Of a stretch of 64,000 nucleotides of DNA, positions 1 to 10,365 are shown in pieces. A program made the position numbers and the translations under genes. The notes beneath the pieces were generated by a model. That model ran no database searches. It saw only the letters and a program-made list of their open reading frames with translations, and was not told the origin of the DNA. The DNA comes from Dicyema japonicum (Eukaryota; Dicyemida; Rhombozoa; Dicyemidae), in NCBI GenBank assembly GCA_011109175.1, contig RDEW01000020.1, positions 371,273 through 435,272 of the forward strand. The letters run 5' to 3'. Position 1 is the first letter of the stretch; each line of letters opens with the position of its first letter.

Positions 1-66
1 ATTCATTTAAGTTTTAATTAAGACAAAAAATTCAAAAAAAATATTTTATTTATAAGAAAGGGTAAG

Positions 67-350
67 TCACTTCTTTTTAAGCTTTTTAACGCGACTCATG
101 TGGACAATCTCGGTATGTCCCTCATTTGATTGAAGTGTCATTCGCTTGTTAGACAATATATCTACGACTTTCACTTTTTCACTGTAGGGGAAATTCAAAT
201 TTCCCTAACTTTAGCGAGGAATTTGTCCCATAGTCCTTTTTTACTCAAACCTATATTGTCAATGTAATTAACTAACCTCATCTCCTTTCTCGAATGAGTA
301 TTTTGAGCAATGAACACCCATTTTTCTGTTCATTCTTTTGAAATAAGGGG
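67..350 (-). pseudogene. Second copy of an integrase C-terminal region
   Basis: Read on the minus strand this stretch encodes the basic tail found after the catalytic core in cellular-type (KRBA2/GIN1-like) integrases, with VVDILSNKR and VHMSRVKKLKKK just before a TGA at 67-69. The parallel stretch at about 1400-1650 on the same strand has related words (EIINILSNNR), so the two are diverged copies. No catalytic core lies upstream of this copy, so it is a fragment. The family assignment is an inference from motif pattern. Confidence 0.5.
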
Positions 351-838
351 AATTCAATTCTAATGGACAATGCATGAAGTCAAATTCTATGAAATAATAA
401 TATTTTAGTAGGATTTTGCTGCATCACCAAAAGTAAATGTTTCTGAATAATTATTATAGAAGTTATTCGGATCATACAACATACTTTTGTGGGAGTATAA
501 CTAATCTCATAATTCTACACGTGCTATTTGACATTTCATATCCATCAATAAAGATACCAAATGGACGAAAGCTTCAAGAACCACTATGTATGTGGATTTT
601 GAGGCTTGAATAAGAAGGTTTTCCTATTTGTATTTAGTACTGTCTTAATCCCGTCTCTAACAGATGCGAAAGTTAGTTCATTTAAAAATAATCGAAACAT
701 ATCGTTGTTTGAAAATACGATGAGAGCAGCCACCAATTTGATTTAAAGAAAAATCTAAGCGAAGAACCCATAGTTGAGGAGAACGGTTTGATAGAAGACA
801 AATACACAGAACAAAATTGGCAGCAAAAACGCATTATC
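351..838. other. AT-rich stretch, no gene recognised
   Basis: No convincing exon was found on either strand. The open minus-strand run that ends near 682 begins inside the neighbouring SINE and has no recognisable motif. Confidence 0.5.
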
Positions 839-1143
839 ATTTTCACGAGAGCCATAATATTTATAGCTCCTCCTGGGCAAGACAAACACTTTATTTAAGT
901 AAAAAACAGTTAATTTACTAATCTGGAACCAAAAAATGACTTCACTTCTTTTTTTCTTTTTCTTGTGTGTGGATCCTTTCTAGATAATCCGGTTCGACAG
1001 TGAGTATCCACTGATGACGGCGTCACTCGTCAAACCCTTTTAGCATCCTAGATGCGTGGAACCTTCCACCCGGTGAACAGCAGCGAGAATCGAACCCGTA
1101 ACTTAAGCCACTTTTGCCTGACACCTAATTACTATGCCACCTT
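839..1143 (-). mobile_element. tRNA-derived SINE, copy 1
   Basis: About 305 bp on the minus strand. The 5' end (at the right) carries pol III A-box-like (TGGCATAGT...) and B-box-like (GGTTCGATTC type) words from a tRNA ancestor, followed by a conserved body and a tail ending ATAAATATTATGGCTCTCGT plus GAAAA. Further copies lie at 12439, 21923, 31337, 34710 (truncated) and 44118. Confidence 0.85.
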
Positions 1144-1399
1144 GCATTATAATTAATTGGTATTAAAAATCCAGTTAAAGCAAAAATTTGCAGAAATTAA
1201 TTAGCATCAATAATATTATGTCACATGGGCCAAGCGATACCTATGGGCTGCCTGTTACATTAACCTTGAACCAAGATTAACTTCAATTAATTTTATAAAT
1301 GATTTATTAACCACAAAAAATTAAATTTAAGTAACTTTTTTAAGTCTACTTATTAATACAGTCGAAATTTCTCCTTTCGAATTTTTTATCTATCAAATT

Positions 1400-2818
1400 A
1401 AACTATTTAAAACTACCTCCACGCGATTATTCGATAAAATATTAATTATTTCTGCAACTGGATAATACTGAGACTCAAACTTATCCAGTCGCAATGAGGG
1501 ATTTGTTCCAAAGTCCTTTTTAGCCCGAACCTATTTATTAATGTTTTTAATTCATGCTTTATTTCCCATGTTAAAAATATATTTACTATTATGAACATTC
1601 ATTTTCCTGTTCATAGCTTTGTAATAATTGAATTTTCTTCAATCGATTTAATTTCGAAATTGAATCTCTTCGCATTCACAAATTATCTGACTGGGAATTA
1701 TCTAGATATAAATTTTTTAAATCAAACTACGTGACTTTTCAATAGATACTGGAGTCGAACAATTAACCAAATCGTCAGTTTGTTTTGGAATCGCCTCTCA
1801 TCACTTAAATTATCTAAGTCATAATGTGATATAAGTATAATTATTGAATTTATTCCCATAATTTTTCGATATCTTTCGAAAGGACTTTCGTTAGAAAATG
1901 AATGGACCGATATGTTGTAACTGTAGACAGCACTTTCTAATTTATCAAGCCACTTTTTTTCACTGTTATCCAGCATTTTTGACAACTTCCTCGTGATCGT
2001 CTGATTAAATCTTTCGACAATTCCTTGTGCTCGTGGATTGTTAGGCCTTCCGTGAATTTGCTTAATGTTAAAATCTTCGCAAAGTTTTGTTATTTCTTGA
2101 TTTTTAAATTCAGAACCATTGTCCGACTGAAGAAATTTACATGGCCCATTCAGGCGGAACAAAGATCTTAAGTTTTCACATACTTCTTTACCAGACTTAT
2201 TATAGAGTGGTCGTACAAAAGCGAATCTATAAATTAAAAAAAACCAGCCTACTATATATGTCAATGACCGTTAAAATCCATTTGAAATTTTCATTTAATG
2301 TTGAAAATTTTTTCAGGTCTATTAGATCTACCTGAAAACGTTCATTTGGAGAAGAAGCAAACACATGGTGATTTATATCTCCAATCTACAATTATAAAAA
2401 ATCACGAACTTTTAAAGGACGCGAAAATTTGCAGACTTCACAATTTCGAATGACTTTTCTGATAATCTCATTCTTTACAGTGAAGTATCTTTGTCGACAT
2501 TCATACTCAATTTTATTGACTCCTCCGTGTGAAAACTCGTGCAACGATTTCGCAACATGCTCCATTTCGGTTTCATTATCCAGGGATATGACTAACTTGG
2601 ATCAGTTGATTTAAGATACAGTCTAAAATTATTGAAAATTTACAATACCTGTCATTGATAATAGAAAAATTCTCTATCTTCTTTACAAGCCTATATTTTC
2701 GGTGCCTCGGAAGATTTTCGGGAAATTTATCATGCAAAGCATCTTTTAAAGTTTGATATTCAACGCAATCTTTCACAAAACCCTTGTAAGAAGCCATTGC
2801 AACAAAATAATCTTCCAT
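1400..2818 (-). CDS. Integrase-like gene (HHCC finger plus DD35E core) with micro-introns
   Basis: Retroviral-type (rve) integrase that would cut and join DNA ends. The start is taken at the ATG at 2818 (MEDYFVAMASYKG). A zinc-binding HHCC module is readable near 2410-2570 (HEFSHGG...NCEVC). The core follows with D in FQVDLIDL, D in LQSDNGSEF and E in GIVERFN; the last two are exactly 35 residues apart, so the DD35E triad is complete. Frame is kept by removing a 24-nt GT-AG intron (2386-2409) and a 22-nt GC-AG intron (2227-2248). A further 26-nt intron is likely near 2640, next to a one-base uncertainty. A basic C-terminal region continues to about 1400. No protease, RT or LTR is visible beside it, so it resembles domesticated GIN1/KRBA2-type integrases, but an old element remnant is possible. 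Confidence 0.6.
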
Positions 2819-2916
2819 GCTATAAATCACGCTAGAAATCTAGGTTTACCGCTATAAAAAATAAAATCTTTATAATCATAACATTTATGAATAAAAAACT
2901 AATTTAACAGGATTAA

Positions 2917-3120
2917 TTACAAAAAATGTAGCAGTATGCCCATGCCGATGTGACATATTATACTACATTTTTTTGAGATTAAAATAGACCTATCTGCATT
3001 AACGCCGCATTTGCATTTATTACAAAGGTTTGCATCAGAGATCTTCTCTTCATCTCTAGGCCAGTTAATCTTGATTACCGATTTGAGCTGAGCTCTTTGG
3101 AAAGAGTCAAGACTGTCCAT
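2917..3120 (-). mobile_element. RTE-like LINE, C-terminal fragment
   Basis: The minus-strand reading LDSFQRAQLKSV...INWPRDEEKISD matches the segment after the reverse transcriptase of RTE-like LINEs (compare TFHRNQLRMLIG...FWPRKISNEN at 46445-46912). Short and 5'-truncated. Confidence 0.6.
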
Positions 3121-3384
3121 TTCTTGTTTAGAGATTCCCTAAATCCCAGAGTTGTAGGTTAGTACCTGGATGAAAAAGCTTTGTATATTCTACCCTGGTG
3201 TTTAGTCCTATCTTATTTTTGTGGCTAGGTCGTATACCAGTTGGAGCTTCTTGTGCGGTTGTTTAAGTCCTCTGCAATTGAAAGTTCCCAGAGTGAACGG
3301 AGAAGTCGGTAAAGAATACAAATAAGACATTGTGAATTAGAGATGTCGTCAACACCTCAACCAAAAATATGATTTTTTCAAATC

Positions 3385-3590
3385 AAACAGGACCCGGATT
3401 TCGCGGAAGGTCAGAACGACACTTTCGACGATCTTGAACGAAGACCTATCCTCGGTTGGTATGAGAATAACTTCGGCGGACGATCTGGACTACCTAAGAG
3501 AACTAGCCCGCAACAGAAGATCATGGTCGAGGCTGACGGAGAGGATGATTAGGAATAGGGCACAAGATAAACTTAACTAACTTATGTTTT
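3385..3590 (+). mobile_element. RTE-like LINE 3' coding end
   Basis: The plus-strand reading SADDLDYLRELARNRRSW...RMIRNRAQDKLN then stop is the usual last segment of RTE-like ORFs. The same segment is seen on the minus strand at 46320-46440. Opposite orientation to the fragment at 2917, so this is a separate insertion. Confidence 0.55.
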
Positions 3591-3988
3591 CTCGGGATTA
3601 CTTTTAATAATAAAAATAATAATAATAATTTCAGCATTACTGGTGATTAAAATTGACCCGTCATGCTTACATAAATATTGGAAACCACTAAATTATGCAT
3701 AGTAAAAAAGACTAAATAACAGAAATTAAAACTAAAAAATAAAAAAGTGCAGATTGTAGAATTCATTTTACCATCCACAAGAACTCCAGGAAATAAGTGC
3801 TAGTACAAACTTGTTAGTTAACCGCGACATTTCCGATGTCCTCATGAAAGTCTGATTTTTTCCGAAAATTCAAATTTCTGTGATTTCAAGACTCAACATG
3901 AATTAAACTCAATTTTAATAAATTTAATGATTATTTGTCAATTATATGGGCGGTTAACCAAAATGAATTAAATACGGTAAATTTAGAA
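3591..3988. other. AT-rich upstream region of ferritin
   Basis: No gene seen. Short AAT repeats near 3610-3630. Confidence 0.5.
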
Positions 3989-3996
3989 TATAAATA
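3989..3996 (+). promoter_or_regulatory. TATA box of the ferritin gene
   Basis: TATAAATA lies 39 bases upstream of the ferritin ATG. If initiation is about 30 bases downstream of it, the 5' untranslated leader is only some 10-20 nt, too short for the iron-responsive element of many animal ferritin mRNAs, and no CAGUGN loop word is seen there. Inference from position only. Confidence 0.55.
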
Positions 3997-4034
3997 GAGT
4001 TTGTTTGCTTTTTGACAATAATCGAGCGTTATCA

Positions 4035-4618
4035 ATGAGTAATCCGATTGTTGATGGGAAATATGAGTTCACTGGGGACATTGAGAGTTCCATAAACAAG
4101 CAAATCAACAATGAACTGACTGCTTTCTACATTTACATGAATTTGGTTGAATAATGAACTTATAGATAGAGCAATTACTTCAGCCAAGTGACTGTGAGCT
4201 ACCCTGGGGCTGCAAAGTACTTTGAGAAGAAATCCGCGGAGGAGTTGGAGCATGCTAAACGATTCATGGACTACCAAATCAGAAGAGGTGGAGCTGTCTC
4301 ACTAAAAAAGATTGATGTCAGTTTTATTAATGATAAATAGGGGATTCAATCCAAGTCTCTTAATATTTACGATGCCTTGATGATCGCTTATGATGCTGAA
4401 CGTCAAATCACTTCAGAGATTTATAACATGTCGACTTTGGCACAGAATAGTAATGATGTTGACGTTTACTTTGGGTTAATCTGTAGTTTGAAAATTTCAT
4501 TGCTGAATTCATTAAGGAACAAATTGACGATATCTCCCAGCTGGCCAAATTGATCGCTCAATGCGGAAGATGTGAGACTGAATCGGATCGGATGTACTTC
4601 GATAGGCATCTCAGTTAA
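4035..4618 (+). CDS. Ferritin, H-type (ferroxidase) subunit
   Basis: Iron-storage subunit that oxidises Fe2+ and builds a 24-mer cage; probably cytosolic, as no signal peptide is seen. Four exons (4035-4145, 4170-4316, 4341-4463, 4487-4618) are joined by introns of 24, 24 and 23 nt, all GT-AG and phase 0, giving 170 residues, a normal ferritin length. Diiron-site residues are present in the expected places: E in INNELTAFY, the EELEH pair plus H, and E/Q in FIKEQIDDISQLAK. The GG turn before the third helix (RRGGAVSL) is intact. The TAA stop at 4616-4618 is followed by AT-rich sequence with AATAAA at 4882. No frame breaks. This gene is the cleanest proof of the micro-introns in the window. Confidence 0.95.
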
Positions 4619-5697
4619 TTATGGACTAATTCTCTAACCTTAACGTTACTAACATTTCTTGATTTCTCTAACTTTACTGTTGTCTTTGTTTTCAACTCAC
4701 TAAACTCATATTTGAGTATCACAAAGAAATTCAGATAAGACAAGTCATATTCTCACCAGATTTGGAAGTTTATAGTATACAAATAGACACGTTGGTAGTC
4801 CTAGTTGTCTGCAATCATTTATATTCCTAACGCTAACAAAGATTGTTTTCACAATATCTTATAATTGTCATAGTTAGTGCTAATAAAACTGTCTCTTAAC
4901 AGTTTGATTTTTTAATGTCTATGTTTAAATAGAAGATTAATCGATGATTGTCGTTATGAGTAGTGCAATTGATATTTCATCACTTAGAGTGACATTATCG
5001 CTGTGATTATTTTTAAATATCTTTTGTAATTGGGTTAATCAAATGTCTAATGATAGAAAATTGTTTTTGTCGTTTTATCCACTGTGTGGTAGATTGGTTG
5101 AATAATAAAATTGTTGAAACACAAAGGGACTAAAGGAGTATTTATTACCTTATCTCTTCTAAAAAATTCTTAATCATTTTTGTGATCTAAATAGAGGAAA
5201 AATTCTTAATAACAACCAGAAATATGTGGATTTTCACACCAGAATCAATCAATGTAGGATTTAATAAACATTAGGTGTAAAATAGTTCTTCTAAAGTAGA
5301 AAGTTATAAGATCAAGTCACCAGTCAGAATCAATAAACTATATCATCATGACACAGATCTCTGATAGTTGTTACAATTTCTCGTCATTTATTGTCAAATA
5401 AAACACAAAATACAATGACGTTTGAAGGGTTGGAGAGAGTTTTCAATCTTCTGATTTTTTCCAAATCTTCTGCATAAATTCTTAATATAAATCCTACAAT
5501 GTCATTGTGTCTCTAATAATAATCTGAATTGTGGACTCTATTGTATTTAGTTACAAAGTGATCCACTGTTTTACTCGACCTTTTTACTGTGGGGACATTT
5601 TGAATTAGGACATCTGAAAAAAACATGTTTGTCAAGAAGAATGGAAACATAGCTTCAGACTCTCTTATGCAACGTTAGAATGTTGAATATCTAAAGC
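4619..5697. other. AT-rich intergenic region, no gene recognised
   Basis: Ferritin 3' flank with AATAAA at 4882-4887; nothing coding recognised on either strand. Confidence 0.5.
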
Positions 5698-5770
5698 ATG
5701 GGTGTCAAACTCATTTCGCTATGAGGGTCGCAATTATATTTTATTTCTCATATTAATACAAGTTGCTGGT
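5698..5770 (+). mobile_element. Isolated hAT-type terminal sequence
   Basis: CATGGGTGTCAAACTCATTT followed by a GAGGGTCGCA word is the characteristic end of hAT transposons (CAGGGGTGTCAAAC type). The reverse form occurs at 60035-60080 and a related end at 17020-17041. No transposase follows, so this is a solo end. Confidence 0.65.
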
Positions 5771-5772
5771 TA

Positions 5773-5895
5773 ATGGTTGTTGTTGATAAGAACCAAATCT
5801 ATCGGATTATGCGGACTTTTGTGCCGAATTGAGTAAAGAATACCCAAATCGGATGGCAACCCGGGTGAAGAGGAAACGGATGGGTTTCATTAAAA
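5773..5895 (+). pseudogene. gag-like retroelement fragment
   Basis: Starts MVVVDKNQ and is the plus-strand counterpart of the longer open frame at 63270-63662 (start MVVVDKNH); both carry the same following bases (cggattatgcggacttttgtgc-like) up to the words Asn-Arg-Met/Thr-Ala. The frame breaks after a few codons. Confidence 0.55.
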
Positions 5896-5965
5896 TAGGA
5901 ATCTCTAAGGGAAATGAATATTTGAATCATAATTATGTTAGTATGTGAATTATTAATTGTTAATT

Positions 5966-7709
5966 TTAACTGGTCGATTCGCAGTCTATCATCTGAAAAG
6001 AACTAATTTCACCAAATGCTACCTCCATTTCAGTTATAGGAGATATCGTGGTAGTTCTAGTTGTGGTCTTGGGAGTTGTAGTAGTTGTTTTGGGTGTTCT
6101 AGTAGTCGTCTTGGGAGTTGTCGTAGTTGTAGTAGTTGTTGTGGGTGTTCTAGTAGTCGTCTTGGGAGTTGTCGTAGTTGTAGTAGTTGTTGTGGTAGCT
6201 CTAGTAGTCGTCGTGGGAGTTGTTGTAGGAGTCGTAGATCTAGTGGAAGCTCTAGTAGTCGTCTTGGGAGTTGTAGGAATCGTAGTACTCGTAGGAATTA
6301 GCTTGAATGTAAAAATAAAATACTGTTTTGCAGATTACAGCGATTCGTACTTTGGCTAACATATAACACCATTTGGAGGAATATATAAAGTTAATAAGCC
6401 CCGGACTACGTAAAATATTATTAGTACGTTGTAGCCAAACATCTCACCAACGTATAACCAGTAGGACAAGTACCGGTAACCAAGTTTGAGTATTTTGACG
6501 AAGGTTCAAAGTATTTGGTCACTAATTGATATTTTGGGACAGGAAGACAAGTAACGTAATTCTAAAAATAAACATAACAAACACATAAATTTCTATCGCT
6601 CCTACAGTATCCCTCATAGTAAAGAGGATTCGAGTTGATGGCGAAACAGTTTTCCATAGCATACCCTTCGGGACATTTCTGCGGAATCGTCGATATCGTC
6701 GGAACAGTTTTTGGGACTGAATTACAACTAAAAATACGTATTGCAATTCCGAGGACGGTTACGCCTCTAATTGTTGTTTTAGACTGACAATTTTTATCCA
6801 ATAATTTGAGTACCCGATCAAAACTTATCCTATAATTCCTAAAGATAATTTCCAGGTGAACCTCACATGTATTGAACATCCTGAAATGAAGGAGTCGTAT
6901 TTCTTGGTAGCCAATTCCGCCTGATTGAGCAGTCTCCCCACAACCTCAGTATTTACTGTACATTCAGCATAGAACAGATTCAATTTATAATTTTACTGAA
7001 AATATTTTACGACGACGTTCATATATTCCGATGCACGAGTTTCCAGAAACGTATGATGATATTCGATTTCCAAGTTGCTGAAGCATGCAAACCTTCATAA
7101 CATAGTTTGGTGGACAGGTAATCCGCGCTACTGATTTTCTCGTTTTCAATAATTTCCTATATATGGCATTTTCTGAAAGTTGAGATAACAGACATACTGC
7201 GACAAGTGACCTCAAATGTGACAGCATGTGATCTTCCTTTTGATACCAATTCACATTTATTGTCTTTTATTGTAACCGTATATTTATCGTATGGACTCAT
7301 CCTTCGTTTACATCAGGAAAATCAACCAGTTGTGAATCCTACAATCTGTGAGCACTGTCCCACTAGGACACGTGAGTATACCACTCTTGGCAAATCTTCT
7401 GCATACCGTTACCACGTAATCAGATATAGGTAAACACGTGGCGATGGCCTATTAATTATTAAATACTCCACATTGGTTATTCCCCTTCCATTGCTTCTTA
7501 CTTGGCATAGGTTACCCTGAACGTATGATCCGTCGGAATAATATTTATTTTTAGAACGGCAGTTGGAAATATGGGTATTCAATGGACAAAATGCTGTAGA
7601 TATTTCCTTCTTAGTTTTTACTGGTCTTCCAAATTTGGAATGATTATCACAAACTTTGTTTATTATTAAAATTACTAGCAAACAACAATAGAATCCCTAG
7701 CATTAACAT
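5966..7709 (-). CDS. Secreted protein of repeated cysteine modules with a Thr-rich mucin tail
   Basis: Predicted secreted protein; starts MLMLGILLLFA (signal peptide) at 7709. At least five modules follow, most with the pattern C-P-x-x-x-x-x-x-x-C ... G-x-x-C ... A-x-C (CPLNTHISNC, CPSGTVLTDC, CPPNYVMKVC, CPEGYAMENC, CPTGYTLVRC), each roughly 60-70 residues. Spacing, including a DGSYVQGNLC-type centre and an AIATC-type end, resembles the cysteine-rich C-terminal repeats of PCSK9; that link is tentative. The tail (5990-6300) is almost pure Thr/Pro with KTTTR and TPKTTT repeats, an O-glycosylation substrate, then stop at 5966-5968. Micro-introns: 7654-7675, 7449-7471, 7302-7326, 7173-7197, 6839-6861, 6562-6582, 6406-6427, 6302-6323. 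One junction at about 6960-7035 is unresolved. The plus-strand Val-rich readings here are shadows. Confidence 0.75.
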
Positions 7710-9937
7710 TTCAGCCACCCCCGCTTATAAATTGACTAAAATCCCAGAATGTAGTGATTGGCTACTTCATAATTTGGCAAATTCTTTGATCTTTTCTTAA
7801 ATTTGTTGTTGTTGTTAAATTCAAAAACGAGTATTAGTATAAGTATATACCAGATGTTCTCACAAGGGCTACTTTACTCTGTTGTCTGATGGCCACGTGT
7901 ATCAGAGACCATGGGAATATTCTTATTTACAAGGAAACCTCTTTGTCACATGTAGTATCACTGTCACGTGTTAATGAAATCTTTTTTCGTTAAGGCATAT
8001 TAGCCGTTCTTATCAGAAAATTGAAGGTGGCCAAAATCCTGATTTATTTAATAACCCCCGGATAGATAAAAGTTAATTAACGTCCAATAAAGGTACATCC
8101 CGTTCAATTGTCAAATGGAATAAAGAAGAGAGATTCTTTTTGGATGTCGGCCATATATTGGGAGTCTCCTGAGACTAATGGTTCAACCGACTCCTCTTAG
8201 GATTTGATAGAATAACAGAACAGTTTTTCGTAACTCTGTATGCTCTTTTCTTGATGGTCGGGATCTTAACAGAATTGATCCATGACATATGGGGCTCCAC
8301 GAAGCGTAGGAGATTCATTTCTCGATGTAATGTTTATTAAAATTTAAAAAAAATTGATTTATGATTGAATTTGATTGCAATTAATAAAAACATTTAATAA
8401 GTTTTGACCATTGATCCCCACCATCATAATTGAAACCGGCGCTAACAGGAAAGTAACTACCAAAGCGAACGCTCCCTGAGATCCTCAAGTATATCGAGTT
8501 AAGAACTCTTCAATGAATTGTTTGTAAAGTACAAAGAGCGAATCTGAAGAGGATATAGTTCTTTTCTGAGAGTAGCTTCTGACAGTGAAAAACAGACAAA
8601 TACAGAATTATGATCCCCAAACGAATCGTCCATGTGGAGATGTGATAGTAAATAGCTTTTTTATCTTTTGAACTAGGGATATGTGATAGGAGTCTGAAGT
8701 TGCAAGGTGGGAGTAATGATATCTTCTTCGATTAGTAGAATTGGTCGTAATGTGGCAAGAATGGGTGAAAAGATTAAACAAGGAGACATCGTATCGGAAG
8801 ATGATTAGTGGAGAGCATTCAGTTTGTGTCTGGTTTTAGCAGCAATGTAATTTACATGGCTAGAGAAGGAGAGGCAGTGATCAAAACAATTGTCCGAAGT
8901 TACGACTGTTGACTTTGAGGGTTATGATTGGGCACAAAACACGTGCTTCTGGAATTTCATACTGATTTTCGTTCTAAATAACATTCTAGAATTTTTGAAG
9001 GAGGAAGGAAATCGGAATAACAGCTGCTATTTTATATGGATAACCCCAGTATTAAGGATATATTTAAAATACTACCGAGTACCTATTCTACAAGAGCTGT
9101 AGTTTGGTGTGGTGCTTTTAATGAGGCGTGGAGTATCGATGCCTGTTAATGAGGAAAATGGCATTGAATGCCAACCTAGGGTAGTCTCTGAATGTGGGGT
9201 ATGCAGCGACGTGAACACACCTATATAAGCAATAGGGGTTGACCCCAAAAGGAAAAGGTTGACTTAGACAGGAGTTATAAAAGAATTATTTTTACTTGTT
9301 TGATAAATAAAATAAATAATTTATTAGGTGTATCATTATTTAATTTATTTTTAAATTTTTTCAATAAGCGAAAAATAAGTCACTTACTTAATGTCAAAAC
9401 GTTCCTTTACTGTCTTATTTCACCTCGTATGTCAGGAATTTCTTTTCAATGCTGATCAAAAATGATGATGGATTGGGTTTTAGCATCTGAAATTGATGAC
9501 GAATACGAAAGAAAAACGAGAAGAATCGGTGATTTATTACATTGCTTGTGGAAAACTCGCATTGTAATTGGGGCTTTTTACGGAGAAGAGACATACGGTG
9601 TCTCATGAGAGTGCCCCGATAGAGTCGACCCCAAATCTTGGCTTTCCTCTTTAGTTAATGGCTCTTACCTTGTTTAGTTAGTTGGGGTTTTGCGAATAAA
9701 TCATGTTATCTGTTATCGGATTTGCTACAAAGTAACCTTATATCTCGGTTCTTTTCTTTGGTGATTTAACATCTCTACTTTACTCCGGGATTTTACTTTT
9801 TCTATTTTTCTTGGGGATTTAACTTCTCTCTATTTGTTTCTTTTGAGACAAAACTTAGTGGTTGTTAATGTTTTCAAGTGATAAATTTGTCTCTTCAACC
9901 CGGACAGTATCAACGCCCCGGGTTCTTATGACATATG
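7710..9937. other. Unassigned 2.2-kb stretch
   Basis: No exon could be recognised. A short word at 8131-8176 (GGATGTCGGCCATATATTGG...) recurs in altered form at 36530 and 41195. The 70-codon plus-strand run at 8890-9102 has no recognisable domain. 9640-9850 is T-rich and may be repeat-derived. Confidence 0.4.
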
Positions 9938-10255
9938 ACATTTATTAACCAGAATACACCGAGAAGGAAGTTAAAGTAAACAACTAATTAAGTGTATCCA
10001 GTTTCCACTTCTACAGTAACAGAGTCCATCCGGAATCAGCATAAAAGGTAAGACGTCCATTACATGCAGTTGTGAAAACCCCTCCAGTGGAGTGGGGGAG
10101 AGCAAATGATCCTTTTTCGTGCCGGCCTGACACTGGGCGTCACCTAGACAGGTGGATCACATGACGCCACTCTAATAGGAAGAGAGAGGAGGAACAGACA
10201 AACAAGCAGAAAACTTCAACCAATTAGCCACGCAGCACCACATGGCGCCACGCGG
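9938..10255 (-). repeat. Interspersed repeat family 2, near full-length copy
   Basis: About 318 bp, reading on the minus strand from GCCGCGTGGCGCCATGTGGT to GGTGTATTCTGGTTAATAAA. Closely similar copies: 48231-48537 (plus), 34853-35110 (plus, 5'-truncated) and a diverged one at 56430-56580. Size and one defined 3' end suggest a SINE; a clear pol III B box was not found. Confidence 0.75.
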
Positions 10256-10365
10256 CTTTTAAAAATCATTCATTATAAGGGGAATTGGACAAGTACTATA
10301 GATATCCACCACCTAAACCAGTAACTGATTAAAAAATCAACGCCAAAGAAATAACCCCAATATTA

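Noticed and set aside
682-885. Minus-strand open frame
   Set aside because: Its first codons are SINE sequence and the rest has no motif.
6048-6359. Val/Leu-rich and Ser/Gly/Cys-rich open frames on the plus strand
   Set aside because: They are the complement of the Thr/Pro mucin tail of the minus-strand gene, whose micro-introns and modules give it strong support.
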